The position numbers and the translations under genes are program-made. Of a stretch of 64,000 nt of DNA, positions 16,044 through 25,731 are shown piece after piece. This DNA comes from Eubacteriales bacterium. Lineage in GTDB: Bacteria; Bacillota; Clostridia; Lachnospirales; Lachnospiraceae. Within the stretch, counting starts at the first letter, position 1. Every line of letters begins with the position of its first letter. The stretch lies in NCBI GenBank assembly GCA_030539395.1, contig JAUNSC010000013.1, positions 16,732 through 80,731 of the forward strand, written 5' to 3'. The notes under the pieces are model-generated. The model was not told the origin of the DNA. It searched no databases and worked only from the letters and a program-made list of their open reading frames with translations.

Positions 16044-16748
16044 CTATGTATTTTTATCCAGGCTTTCAGACTGATTGCCGAGGATTTCTTTTACTGTACT
16101 TTGAACAAGATTCTTTACGTATATATGATCCTCTTTTACAAAAGCAATTTTAGGGTCCAGAGCATACTCGACATTATCGGTTCGTTTTGTGATAGCGCTT
16201 CTCGCCATTTTATCTGCAATACGTATCTGCACCGGTTTCATAACCAGCGCAGCTACAAAACAATCCCGGTCTCCCGACGCTCCTGCGTAAACGTTGCCTC
16301 TGCAGGCTCCAAGAACAACAACGTTTCCTTTTGAAGTAACAGAAGCTCCAGGATGTACATCGCCAAGTATGACAATGCTGGTATCAGATTCCAAAGACTG
16401 TCCGCCACGGAGATTTCCGCGGTAAAACTGACCGTCTTTTGTATCCATCTCTTCTGCCAGCCGAAGTGCCTTCTCGTAGTAAACTTCCTCTTCAGGCCGT
16501 TCGTCTACAATGCAGACAACATGAAGCTGTGAATTCATAACAATTGTATCTACAAGTCGGTTTTCCTGATCCTTTGTCAGGACACGGCCCTGAAAAGTAA
16601 CCGCCATTTTAGCATCTTTAAAAAAGTTTGCCGAATCCCGGAACTTCTCTCCCACCGCCTCTAAAAGCTCAGCAAAAGGAAGTTCATCGCTGAGCCGTAC
16701 AGTCAGCCCGTATTTGTTACTTTTGATTACAACCGGAAGTTTCCCCAT
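16044..16748 (-). CDS. minC: Septum site-determining protein MinC
   Basis: Inhibits FtsZ polymerisation away from mid-cell, in complex with MinD. The 234 residues have the N-terminal FtsZ-inhibiting domain (about 1-100) and the C-terminal beta-helix domain with GDVHPGASVTSKGNVVVLGACRGNVYAGA (split here: GDVHPGASV near 128 and LGACRGNVYAGA near 146), the MinD-binding surface. GGAG precedes the ATG. The last residues (about 210-234) are polar and variable. Confidence 0.95.
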   Translation of the reverse strand: MGKLPVVIKSNKYGLTVRLSDELPFAELLEAVGEKFRDSANFFKDAKMAVTFQGRVLTKDQENRLVDTIVMNSQLHVVCIVDERPEEEVYYEKALRLAEEMDTKDGQFYRGNLRGGQSLESDTSIVILGDVHPGASVTSKGNVVVLGACRGNVYAGASGDRDCFVAALVMKPVQIRIADKMARSAITKRTDNVEYALDPKIAFVKEDHIYVKNLVQSTVKEILGNQSESLDKNT

Positions 16749-16776
16749 ATTTCACACTCCAACTTCAATAAAACGT

Positions 16777-19710
16777 TTAGTCTGTTCTTGCGCCGGTAAT
16801 AGAACCGTCAATCTGTGCAGCGTAACCGGTAATCAGCTGATCCTTATCCTCAAGATTAAAAATATAGCGGATCATATCTCTTGCAAGCAGGGAAGAAAAT
16901 GCCGAGGTATAGCCGTTTGTAATACGGCATGCAATGGCAATCTGGGGATTATCATACGGCGCATACCCTACAAACAGGGCATGTGACGGCACTCCGCTTT
17001 CCTCCGCAGTACCTGTCTTCCCGGCCATATCGATTCCCACATCCTTTAAATAAGTATTATTCTGAATCATCTGGTTCATTCCGGTCTTGATTGCATTAAG
17101 GCAATATTCATCTGCTTCCACATAATTGTGTACAACCGGTTCCTTTTCAAGAACCGTACGGCCTTCCGAATCCGTAATTTTATCAAGCAGCGTCAGATCA
17201 TAACCGGTTCCGTCATTTGCTATGGTCGCCACATATCTTGCAAGCTGTACCGTTGCATAACCGTTCCGCCCCTGTCCCATTGCAGAAGGCGCCATGGCAT
17301 TGTCGGAAATATGCGGTGTACTTTCATCCATCTCAATGCCTGTTTCCTGGTCAAAACCAAACATGGATGCATATTTGGCCAGCTTTTCAATACCGACTTC
17401 ATCCACCTTCTCTCCGTCCTCATTTCCCACATCACCAAGACGCAAACCGATGGTATTAAAATAAAAGTTACAGGAATCACTGAGAGCAGTAATAAGATTT
17501 TCTGCGCCATGCCTTCCGGGAGCAATCCAGCAATTGATTGGCGGGTCCACCATATCAAATACACCGGTACACTCAATCAGCTCATCCACCGTAACTACGC
17601 CTTCCATTACGCCCGCCACACCGGATACCATTTTATAAGTTGATCCCGGTGCTGTCAGCTCCTGAGTCGCTTTATTGTAAAACGGGCTGGATTTATCTAC
17701 ACTGAGCTCTGCAAAATACTCGTCATCCATATCATTGGCAAGACGGTTATTGTCATATCCGGGATATGTCACAACAGCCAGAGCATCTCCATTATTGGGA
17801 TCCACCACAACAAGGGAACCTGTACAGGGTGCTACTCCCAGCTGCGCCGGTTTCAATTCCAGATTATAGATTTTTTCATATATAAAATCATACGCGGCAA
17901 GACTGCCGTCCTTCAGCCGGCTGTAATAATCCGTATCCATTTCAAGGATACCCTGATCATAGAGCAGCCTGCAAAGAGTAGATGGACTTAAAGTATCATC
18001 TTCCACCATATATTTGTAGACCTTCCTGCTGAAATTATGGTCTTCTCTTACATACTCCTCAAGATAATCACAGAGATTCGTAAATATTTCATCCGAATCC
18101 CAGAACTGAGTGTCTTCCATTATTTCTGAAACGTCCATCCAGTCTTTGGAAATGGCATATGTGAGATAGTCCTTCAGGCTGATGTTCTCTTCTTTTGTCC
18201 ATGCCAGATATGTCTGATCCGTCTTATCAATGGAATCTGTCTTAAGAATACCAAGTTCCGGCAGTGTTGTATCTGTCAGGTATGTTACGTAAACCTGTTC
18301 TGCTTTGGACAGCTCATTATAAGGCCGGGGAGAGTCTGAGAGCAGCTCTGACTTCAGATCCGCAAAAATCTGTGCCTCTCTCTCAAGCAGCAGCCGATAG
18401 ACTTCCTTTTCCAGCTCGGTTGCATCTGAAGCTTCCATGTGTGAAACACTCAGAATATTATTTTCAAAAAAGTTATAATAAATATCATAGACAGGAATCT
18501 GAATATAGTCAGTACTTACCGATTCGTTATCAAATTCCTTGGCATCCAGAAGATATTTACAAACAATTCCCGCAACATACTGTTCAATCAAATGGTAGGC
18601 CGCCTTTTGATAGTCTGTATTAATGGTAAGATAAAGATTATTTCCTGCCTGTGGTTCGACCTCAGAGTCTTCTTTTAAAACCTTTCCAAGGTTGTTTACA
18701 TAGACACTTTTTTTACCATCCACGCCCTGAAGCTGTGTTTCAAAATACTGTTCAAGTCCGCTCTTACCGACAATATCTGACCGGTCATAAACATCCCGTC
18801 CCAGTTCAGCATTCAATGATTCAATTTCCTCAGAGGAAATCGGGCCGGTATATCCGATGATATTTGAATAATATAAACTTTCATTATAAACCCTGATAGA
18901 ACTCTCTACCACATCTACTCCGACATAATATCCCCTGCTCTCCATCAGACTCGACATGGCCCTGTCAGAAATATCTTTCGCAATGGTAGTAGAAATATAT
19001 TTCTGATAACTGTTCTGGTTGACAGCGCAGCGAAGAGCAATCAGCTTCAGTGCGTCCTCACTGGAAAGTGTTTCCGGGAGGCCATATTTTTCCAGTTCTT
19101 CCGGCTTATAGTCCACCAAAACGCCATAATGTTCTTCATCGCCCAGCTCGGCAACAAGATCTTTCGCTGTTACAGCGGCCTCCTCAGCAGACAGCACCGA
19201 GTCTTCAGAAACATCCTCCCCCTCCGGAGCAGATGTATAAATTCTCCCGTAAACATCCGCTTTAAAACGGAGCAGATTAATCCCGCTTTTTGTGAATTCA
19301 TATTCGCCGGCATCATCAATACGTATCGCAAAATCACTTGTGTATACGTCATCCCCATTTTCATAGAGAATCTGCATTATTTTATAAAGATAACCGTTTA
19401 TCGTAAGATTCTTCTGGCGCATGGTTTCATAACTTCCAACATCCTGGAAGGTCACATCATAAGCCAGCTTATTATATGCAATCAGATTTCCTGCACTATC
19501 ATAAATACATCCTCTTGTACTCGGTATGGTAGTTTCTTTCTTTATCTGCATGGTAAAATCATTCAGATAAGCTTCTCCATTCATAATCTGAAGATCAAAA
19601 AGCCTTCTGATAAGCACAAATCCGAGCACAACAAACAGAATACTGAGTATCAGCATTCTGTTTGTTGTTTTATCTTTAAAAAACTTAAATATCTGTTTTC
19701 GTTTAAACAA
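16777..19710 (-). CDS. Class B penicillin-binding protein 2 with a large insert
   Basis: Transpeptidase partner of RodA for rod-shape growth. One membrane segment (about 19-40) is followed by the pedestal domain (TRGCIYDSAGN near 65; DIVGKSGLEQYFE near 312). The catalytic motifs are GSTYKM (SxxK, about 690), SDSCNFY (SxN, about 743) and AGKTGTAEESG (KTG, about 897). At 977 residues it is about 300 longer than usual. Most of the excess is an acidic, Tyr-rich insert at roughly residues 380-625, between the first helix of the transpeptidase domain and VVVDPNNGDALAV. Translation starts at TTG 19710, overlapping the mreD stop, with AAGGAG 12 bases upstream. The mre-rodA context supports PBP2 over SpoVD or FtsI. 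Confidence 0.9.
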   Translation of the reverse strand: MFKRKQIFKFFKDKTTNRMLILSILFVVLGFVLIRRLFDLQIMNGEAYLNDFTMQIKKETTIPSTRGCIYDSAGNLIAYNKLAYDVTFQDVGSYETMRQKNLTINGYLYKIMQILYENGDDVYTSDFAIRIDDAGEYEFTKSGINLLRFKADVYGRIYTSAPEGEDVSEDSVLSAEEAAVTAKDLVAELGDEEHYGVLVDYKPEELEKYGLPETLSSEDALKLIALRCAVNQNSYQKYISTTIAKDISDRAMSSLMESRGYYVGVDVVESSIRVYNESLYYSNIIGYTGPISSEEIESLNAELGRDVYDRSDIVGKSGLEQYFETQLQGVDGKKSVYVNNLGKVLKEDSEVEPQAGNNLYLTINTDYQKAAYHLIEQYVAGIVCKYLLDAKEFDNESVSTDYIQIPVYDIYYNFFENNILSVSHMEASDATELEKEVYRLLLEREAQIFADLKSELLSDSPRPYNELSKAEQVYVTYLTDTTLPELGILKTDSIDKTDQTYLAWTKEENISLKDYLTYAISKDWMDVSEIMEDTQFWDSDEIFTNLCDYLEEYVREDHNFSRKVYKYMVEDDTLSPSTLCRLLYDQGILEMDTDYYSRLKDGSLAAYDFIYEKIYNLELKPAQLGVAPCTGSLVVVDPNNGDALAVVTYPGYDNNRLANDMDDEYFAELSVDKSSPFYNKATQELTAPGSTYKMVSGVAGVMEGVVTVDELIECTGVFDMVDPPINCWIAPGRHGAENLITALSDSCNFYFNTIGLRLGDVGNEDGEKVDEVGIEKLAKYASMFGFDQETGIEMDESTPHISDNAMAPSAMGQGRNGYATVQLARYVATIANDGTGYDLTLLDKITDSEGRTVLEKEPVVHNYVEADEYCLNAIKTGMNQMIQNNTYLKDVGIDMAGKTGTAEESGVPSHALFVGYAPYDNPQIAIACRITNGYTSAFSSLLARDMIRYIFNLEDKDQLITGYAAQIDGSITGARTD

Positions 19711-20221
19711 AACTGCCTACACTCCTTTTGTCCATTTTATCAAGCTTACGGTTCAGCAGTAAAAGCAGGCGGTAAAATACAATGGTAATGAGAATGGTAT
19801 ATATCACTTCCGGAAGAATCATTCTTCTGATATAGAAAAAGATTCCCACACGCCCGCGAAGAAGAAACTGAAATATATAAACGGCAAAGCCGTATACCAT
19901 ATCGCCGGCAGCCGTAAGCAATATCGGCATTTTTATATCATCATCATAAAAAATACGATAACAATAACCACTGTAATATCCGATAAACATATAAATAAAT
20001 GCTCTGAAACCGACAATCGGACCAATCATAAGATCCGTCAGCAGACCACATAAAAAACCGAGTAGAAGTCCCGCCCGTTTTCCCCTCATTAAACCGAAAG
20101 AAACTGTAAGTACGATCATTAAATTAGGTGTGATGGACGCTATGGAAATTGCCGGCATCAGGGAACACTGAAGAATCAACCCTGCCAGCACTGTAACAAC
20201 CAGAATAACTTTTGTTCTCAA
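19703..20221 (-). CDS. mreD: Rod shape-determining protein MreD
   Basis: Integral membrane part of the elongasome. The 172 residues give five to six membrane segments, with LMIVLTVSFGLMRGKRAGLLLG (split: NLMIVLTVSFGLMRG near 33 and KRAGLLLGFLCGLL near 48) the typical family start. Sequence conservation in MreD is low, so the call leans on size, topology and its position between mreC and PBP2. Translation starts at TTG 20221, seven bases after GGGAGG. Confidence 0.9.
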   Translation of the reverse strand: MRTKVILVVTVLAGLILQCSLMPAISIASITPNLMIVLTVSFGLMRGKRAGLLLGFLCGLLTDLMIGPIVGFRAFIYMFIGYYSGYCYRIFYDDDIKMPILLTAAGDMVYGFAVYIFQFLLRGRVGIFFYIRRMILPEVIYTILITIVFYRLLLLLNRKLDKMDKRSVGSFV

Positions 20222-20236
20222 GGTAATTCCTCCCGC

Positions 20237-21094
20237 CTAGTCCACAGACTGCTTCAAATTCTTGATCACCAGCACTTCTTTAATGGATTTAAAATCAACT
20301 GCCGGTGAAATATATCCGGATCTGGTCAGGTTATTGGCATCTGTCTGGATATCGCTGATATAACCGATCAGAATTCCCGGAAGAAACTTATCACTGATAT
20401 GTGATGTAATTACCGTATCTCCAGCCTTTGCTTTTGATTCAGGATCCTCAAGCTTTACAAGATTGATCTTGCCCTCATCGATCAGATCAAGGCTTCCGGC
20501 TATAATACATGTATCAGATGTCTCGGAAATTTCAGCACTGACATTACTGTAATCGTCAATGACAGCACGCACTTTCGACCAGTTTGGCCCTACTTCAATA
20601 ATAATCCCTGCAAGGCCTGCTCCTGATAAAACATTCATATCTACAGCAAGGCCGTCATTTTCACCCTTATCTATTGTAAACTCGCTGAACCAGTTTCCTG
20701 CATTTTCTCTTGAAATAACACGAGCCCCGACTTTTTCATAACTTTCATACTGGTGATCCAGCGCGTACAGATCCCGCAGGCTGTTCAGTTCCGCATGATC
20801 CTGTAAAAGCTGTGTATTTTCTACTGTAAGTTCATTTACCTGTTCCTGGAGTTTTTCATTTTCCGCAACCAGATCAAGAATATCTTCAAAATAGTCCATC
20901 TTGCCTGAAAGCCAGCCTCCAACCTGGTTTATTCCGGACTGAAGCGGTGTCAGCACATATCCTGATACATAATTCAACGGGTTTGAAGAAAAATCCAGGA
21001 CAAAGCTCAGGATAATGATGATCCCGCTCAGCAAAGATAAAATAAATAATAATGTTTTACTTTTGATTGGTTCCCTTAACTGTTTCTTTTTCAT
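20237..21094 (-). CDS. mreC: Rod shape-determining protein MreC
   Basis: Bitopic scaffold linking MreB to PBP2. A membrane segment (about 13-35) is followed by a coiled coil (about 70-105, LVAENEKLQEQVNELTVE) and the beta-rich MreC domain (about 120-280) with DKGENDGLAVDMNVLSGAGLAG near 142-163. The 285 residues are standard. AGGT lies before the ATG, and the gene follows mreB by only 7 bases. Confidence 0.95.
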   Translation of the reverse strand: MKKKQLREPIKSKTLLFILSLLSGIIIILSFVLDFSSNPLNYVSGYVLTPLQSGINQVGGWLSGKMDYFEDILDLVAENEKLQEQVNELTVENTQLLQDHAELNSLRDLYALDHQYESYEKVGARVISRENAGNWFSEFTIDKGENDGLAVDMNVLSGAGLAGIIIEVGPNWSKVRAVIDDYSNVSAEISETSDTCIIAGSLDLIDEGKINLVKLEDPESKAKAGDTVITSHISDKFLPGILIGYISDIQTDANNLTRSGYISPAVDFKSIKEVLVIKNLKQSVD

Positions 21095-21101
21095 AATGAC
21101 C

Positions 21102-22124
21102 TCATAATCTGGTTTCTGTCAGATCTTTTAAAGAATACGTATATTCAGCCAATTCAGGCCTGTTCATAATCATCTGGATACCCCGGAGTGTAGCCAGTCC
21201 CGGTTCCCGGACCATCGAAATCGGAACGGAAAGTTCTCTTCTCATATATTCCGACAAATTCGGGATAAGAGATGTCCCTCCTGTCAGGCATAATCCCGCT
21301 TCCATAATATCATTGTAGAACTGCGGAGGAAGTCTGTCCAGAATTCCCTTCAGCTCATTTGTAATCGCTTCAATAGTATTTGTGATGGCCACACTGACAG
21401 CCATGGATGTAATTTCTGCCGAGACAGGCAAGCCTGATATCGCACTGATTCCATAAACAATAACAGAATCTGCCGGACCGTCTATTACATATGCAAGACG
21501 ATTTTTAAGCAGTGATGCTGTTTTTCTTCCAATATTTACATGGAACATCCGGCGGACCATAGTGATAATATCTTCATCCAGCTTATGACCTCCGAGCTGA
21601 AGTGTTTTACTGATCAGAATTTTTCCTCCGGCGGCAACTGTTATTTCGGTTGTACCTGCACCGATATTTACAAGCATGCTTGCACGGGGAGATTCAACAG
21701 ATACACCTACCCCAATGGTATCTGCAAAGCCTTTATCCACAAGGTATGTCTTTCTTGCGCGTATCGTACCGTTAAGTACGTTATAATAAGCCCTTTTTTC
21801 AACTGATGAAATGTCCCTGGGAACGGCAATATACACAGCCGGCTGTCCACTCAGAAAATGCTTATTCTTTTTCAGCAAATAGGATAAGACTGTTTCTGCA
21901 TTTTTCTGTTCAGCGATTACTCCATGGATCATGGGGCAACCGGCAGTGACATCTTCCGGCGTCTTTTCAAACATATCGTAAGCAGCATCTCCAATCGCTA
22001 TCACATTATGTCCGCCACGGATCGCAATCATATTTTTTTCACATACCGTGATCCTGTTTTTCCGGTCACAGATTTTTATAGTATCTGTTCCGAAATCTAT
22101 CCCCAGCGCATTGTTAAAAATCAT
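21102..22124 (-). CDS. mreB: Rod shape-determining actin homologue MreB
   Basis: Actin-like ATPase that forms membrane filaments directing side-wall synthesis. The 340 residues have the phosphate-1 loop GIDFGTDTIKI (about 8), phosphate-2 VNIGAGTTEITV (about 153) and adenosine motif LTGGTSLIPNL (about 285). The first residues MIFNNALGIDFGT are more divergent than typical MreB (usually GIDLGTAN), so it may be an Mbl-like paralogue, but its place at the head of mreCD fits MreB. GAGGGG precedes the ATG. Confidence 0.92.
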   Translation of the reverse strand: MIFNNALGIDFGTDTIKICDRKNRITVCEKNMIAIRGGHNVIAIGDAAYDMFEKTPEDVTAGCPMIHGVIAEQKNAETVLSYLLKKNKHFLSGQPAVYIAVPRDISSVEKRAYYNVLNGTIRARKTYLVDKGFADTIGVGVSVESPRASMLVNIGAGTTEITVAAGGKILISKTLQLGGHKLDEDIITMVRRMFHVNIGRKTASLLKNRLAYVIDGPADSVIVYGISAISGLPVSAEITSMAVSVAITNTIEAITNELKGILDRLPPQFYNDIMEAGLCLTGGTSLIPNLSEYMRRELSVPISMVREPGLATLRGIQMIMNRPELAEYTYSLKDLTETRL

Positions 22125-22142
22125 ACTTTATCCCCTCGTAAA

Positions 22143-22835
22143 TTAAATCATATTATTTTCCCGATAACTGAAATAACATTTATCTCCCAGTATTATATGG
22201 TCTAAAAGCGTAATCTCCAGCATCTCCCCTGCTTCCCGGATCCGCTTTGTAAACAGACTGTCTTCCTCACTTGGTGAGCAGTCTCCGCTTGGATGATTAT
22301 GAATCAGCACAACACAAACCGCATGATGGACAAGCGCCTCACTGAAAATTTCCCTCGGAGATACACTGCATCGGTCTGCTGTTCCCTTTGCTATCATCTG
22401 CTCCCGAAGCAGATGACACTTCGTATCAAACATCAGGAGCATTATGTGCTCCTGTTTCAGATGCCTGAAGTCTTCCATATAATAATCTGCAATCATTTCC
22501 GGCCTGTTAAAACTGATTCCGTCACCTGCACAGGATTTCGCAATTCTCCTTGAAAGTTCTGTAATACATTGGATCTGTACTGCTTTTACTTTTCCAACTC
22601 CTTTAATACGGCACAGTTCAGACACTGTCATATTGTGCAGTCCCGGAAGACTTGATCTCACATCAGCATTCGATAATATTTCTTTTGCCATCTCGATGGA
22701 AGTTATTCCCTTTGCGCCTGTACGAAGAATAACTGCCAGCAGTTCTGCATCAGAAAGACATCCCGGACCATTTTTTAAACATTTTTCATAAGGCCTGTCT
22801 TTCTCCGGCATGTCTTTTAATCTGTAATGATTCAT
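22143..22835 (-). CDS. radC: RadC/JAB-domain DNA repair-type protein
   Basis: A 230-residue RadC protein of uncertain function, once linked to DNA repair. A helix-hairpin-helix part (about 20-90, CRIKGVGKVKAVQIQ) is followed by the JAMM metalloprotease-like domain with HNHPSGDCSPSEED (about 178-191), the metal-binding His/His/Asp set. ATG 22835 is preferred because family members start with a MPEKDRPYEK-like stretch just after it; GGGGA lies 14 bases upstream, a loose fit, and a longer start at 22886 is possible. It is 18 bases before mreB, a common pairing. Confidence 0.9.
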   Translation of the reverse strand: MNHYRLKDMPEKDRPYEKCLKNGPGCLSDAELLAVILRTGAKGITSIEMAKEILSNADVRSSLPGLHNMTVSELCRIKGVGKVKAVQIQCITELSRRIAKSCAGDGISFNRPEMIADYYMEDFRHLKQEHIMLLMFDTKCHLLREQMIAKGTADRCSVSPREIFSEALVHHAVCVVLIHNHPSGDCSPSEEDSLFTKRIREAGEMLEITLLDHIILGDKCYFSYRENNMI

Positions 22836-22930
22836 GCAAATATTAATATTCCCCGGCAGGAAAACATAGTTTTGCATCATAATCAAGAAAATGATATCAC
22901 ATTTCTCACAAAATGTATAGAAAAGTTTCC

Positions 22931-24520
22931 TTAAATTTTCCTGTATGCTGAAATGATGGCTTCTGCGGTTTTCATCCCGTCCATTGCTGCAGAAGTAATC
23001 CCTCCTGCATATCCTGCGCCTTCACCGCAGGGATAGAAACCTTCTACTGATGACAGGCGCTCTCCATCTCTAAGTATTCTGACAGGTGACGAAGTTCTGC
23101 TTTCCACCCCGCAAAGAAGAGCGTCTTTCCGTGAAAATCCTCTGATTTTTTTGTCAAACATATTTATTCCCGCTTCCAGAGACTCACTTAAAAAAGCCGG
23201 CAGTCCTTCCCGAAGATTTGTAAGCTGGTATGCACCCTTTATACACGGTTCTACATCTCCCAAAGAAGTACTCCTGCGATTACCGCAAAAATCTCCAAAC
23301 AACTGGAGCGGTATGACTTTGTCACCGCATCTGTAAGCATATTTTTCCAGTCTGCGCTGAAATTCTACACCGGCGAGCAGATCTGAACTCCCAAAATCAG
23401 CGGGTGTTACTGTCACTACAATAGCACTGTTTGCATTTTTACTTCCCCGATCATGAAAGCTCATGCCGTTTACAGCAATCATGCCATCTTCTGATGAAGC
23501 ATTTACCACATAACCGCCCGGGCACATACAAAAGGAATAAACACCTCTTCCGTTTTCAAGTTTTCCTGTCAGCTTGTAATCCGACGGAGGAAGAACCTTT
23601 GCATATCCTTCCCCATATTGAGAAATATTTATCATTTCCTGCGGATGTTCAATCCTTACACCTACCGCAAATGCTTTGGGCTCCATGGGAATTTTGTTTC
23701 TGAGAAGCATCTGGAAAGTATCTCTCGCACTGTGCCCGACAGCACACACAAGGATCTGGCAGTCCATCTGTTCTTTCCCGTTAATTTCCACACCCTTCAC
23801 CTGACTGTTTTTAATAAAAATATCTGTCACGGTACTGTCAAAATGAACTTCACCGCCCAGAGATTCAATTTCCCTGCGGATATTTTTTACTACTGTGCAA
23901 AGAACATCCGTGCCGATATGCGGCTTATTCGCATATAGAATTTCCTGATCTGCTCCTGCATCCACAAACGTATTAAGGACAAAGCTGTTCCGGCCCTGTC
24001 TGTCATTTACCATTGTATTTAGTTTGCCATCAGAAAACGTGCCTGCACCGCCCTCACCAAACTGCACGTTAGATGATGTATTCAGTTTTCCCGTCTCCCA
24101 GAATTTCTGCACCGATGCGGTTCTCGTATCAACGTCTTCCCCCCGTTCAAGAATAACAGGACGATATCCGCATCTGGCAAGGAGAAGTCCACAGAAAAGT
24201 CCGGCAGGACCGCAGCCGATAATAATCGGCCTGTTTGAAAGCTGTCTGGTCCCCGGCTCCGGATATTTATAGGAAACTGTTTCTGCCTTCGAAACACGAT
24301 TGCTGCGATTCTTTCTAAGGACGATATCCTCTCCGGATATTTTTACATCTACAGACAAAATATAATAAATATCCGGCTTCTTTCTGGCATCAATGGATCT
24401 CTTTTGAATGATGAGTTCCTGAATTTTTGCCGGCGAAATCCGCAGTTCCTTTGCGGCGGATTTATATAGATCTTCCCGGGAATAATTTAAGGGAAGCTTT
24501 AATTGCTGAATTCGTATCAT
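22931..24520 (-). CDS. NAD(P)/FAD-dependent oxidoreductase (COG2509-like flavoprotein)
   Basis: A 529-residue flavoprotein of uncharacterised reaction. A short N-terminal domain (about 1-75) precedes the FAD-binding IIIGCGPAGLFCGLLLA (about 95-111); QFGEGGAGTFSDGKLNT (about 155) and the C-terminal FYPCGEGAGYAGGITSAA (about 500) are signatures of this family. The start at 24520 has GGAGGAG 10 bases upstream and overlaps the stop of the next flavoprotein gene by 4 bases. Two unlike flavoproteins in tandem suggests related substrates, but nothing shows which. Confidence 0.85.
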   Translation of the reverse strand: MIRIQQLKLPLNYSREDLYKSAAKELRISPAKIQELIIQKRSIDARKKPDIYYILSVDVKISGEDIVLRKNRSNRVSKAETVSYKYPEPGTRQLSNRPIIIGCGPAGLFCGLLLARCGYRPVILERGEDVDTRTASVQKFWETGKLNTSSNVQFGEGGAGTFSDGKLNTMVNDRQGRNSFVLNTFVDAGADQEILYANKPHIGTDVLCTVVKNIRREIESLGGEVHFDSTVTDIFIKNSQVKGVEINGKEQMDCQILVCAVGHSARDTFQMLLRNKIPMEPKAFAVGVRIEHPQEMINISQYGEGYAKVLPPSDYKLTGKLENGRGVYSFCMCPGGYVVNASSEDGMIAVNGMSFHDRGSKNANSAIVVTVTPADFGSSDLLAGVEFQRRLEKYAYRCGDKVIPLQLFGDFCGNRRSTSLGDVEPCIKGAYQLTNLREGLPAFLSESLEAGINMFDKKIRGFSRKDALLCGVESRTSSPVRILRDGERLSSVEGFYPCGEGAGYAGGITSAAMDGMKTAEAIISAYRKI

Positions 24521-25731
24521 ACCGTTCTTTCTCCTCCACTGCTGTGAATACCGGCTGTCCATCCGCTGGACCACGCCCACTGAAGATTATAGCCTCCACA
24601 GATTCCGTCAACATCAAGAAGTTCACCTGCTATAAACAGTCCTGAAACAATTCTGGATTCCAGCGTCTGCTCATTTATTTCAGATGTATCGACACCGCCC
24701 GAACATACCTGCGCATTTTCAAATCCTTTTACACCTGCAATATCCAGTGTAAAGTGTTTCAAATCATATATTATTTTTTGAAGGACTTTTTCGCACACCT
24801 TTTCATCCGGCAGATATCCTGCGCCGCGAAGCAGAGGTGTTATAGACTTTGCCGGAAGCCAGCCGGCAAATACATCTTCATATTTCAGGTCTTTGCAGCG
24901 GCTTACTGCCCACATATACAAATTTTCTTCTGAATCAAAAGGAAGAAGGTCCAGTATCACAGACACCTTTCTTCCGCTGTCTAATTCCCTTGCAGCAAAT
25001 CCGCTCAGCTGAAACACTGCAATTCCTGATATGCCGTAATCTGTCCACTGAAGTTCTCCCGACTCCGCAAACTCATTCTCATTTGTTTTCAAAATTATTT
25101 TTGCAGGCATACGTACTCCTGCAATTTTTTTCAGCCAGTTTTCTTTAGCTGTCATGGCCGCTAGGGCCGGAAGGGGTTTCACTAATCTGTGCCCGACAGA
25201 CTCCGCCAAAAGATAGCCGCTTCCGTCTGAACCGGTGGCCGGAGCTGCTTTTGAACCGGCAGCAAGTATCACAGCATCTGCCTCATATGTCCATCCTTTT
25301 GTAGAAACCTTCCAGTTACCCTTATCACGCTCTATGGAAATAACTTTTTCAGAATATTTTATTTTAACAGATAATCTTCGAAGCTCTAAAAGGAGAACAT
25401 TCAGAACAGACTGTGCCTGTCCTGCCACAGGATATATATATCCTTCACGGTCACAGACCTTTAACCCGATTTCTTCAAAAAAAGAAAGGGTATCCTGCAC
25501 AGAAAACTGATTCAGAATATTTGTAATAAACTTCTCCCCGGCTCCATGGTACGTTCTTTTAACATCCACAACAAGATTTGTCAGATTACATCTTCCGCTT
25601 CCTGTAATCAAAAGTTTTTTGCCTGGTTTTTCTTTCCCCTCCAAAAGGGTAACCGAAGCCCCGCATCTTGCAGCAGATATTGCTGCAAGCATTCCTGAGG
25701 CTCCGGCTCCGATTACAATAATACGTTTCAT
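24517..25731 (-). CDS. HI0933/BaiN-like FAD flavoprotein
   Basis: A 404-residue flavoprotein of the HI0933/YhiN family, whose members include the bile-acid enzyme BaiN and proteins of unknown function. FAD binding: IVIGAGASGMLAAISAARCGA (split: IVIGAGASGMLAA near 5 and LEGKEKPGKKLLITGSGRCN near 30). C-terminal signatures are CSGGVDTSEI (about 345) and FIAGELLDVDGICGGYNLQ (about 368). The bile-acid role is not supported by anything else here. Its start overlaps the upstream PLP-enzyme stop by 4 bases. Confidence 0.88.
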   Translation of the reverse strand: MKRIIVIGAGASGMLAAISAARCGASVTLLEGKEKPGKKLLITGSGRCNLTNLVVDVKRTYHGAGEKFITNILNQFSVQDTLSFFEEIGLKVCDREGYIYPVAGQAQSVLNVLLLELRRLSVKIKYSEKVISIERDKGNWKVSTKGWTYEADAVILAAGSKAAPATGSDGSGYLLAESVGHRLVKPLPALAAMTAKENWLKKIAGVRMPAKIILKTNENEFAESGELQWTDYGISGIAVFQLSGFAARELDSGRKVSVILDLLPFDSEENLYMWAVSRCKDLKYEDVFAGWLPAKSITPLLRGAGYLPDEKVCEKVLQKIIYDLKHFTLDIAGVKGFENAQVCSGGVDTSEINEQTLESRIVSGLFIAGELLDVDGICGGYNLQWAWSSGWTAGIHSSGGERTV

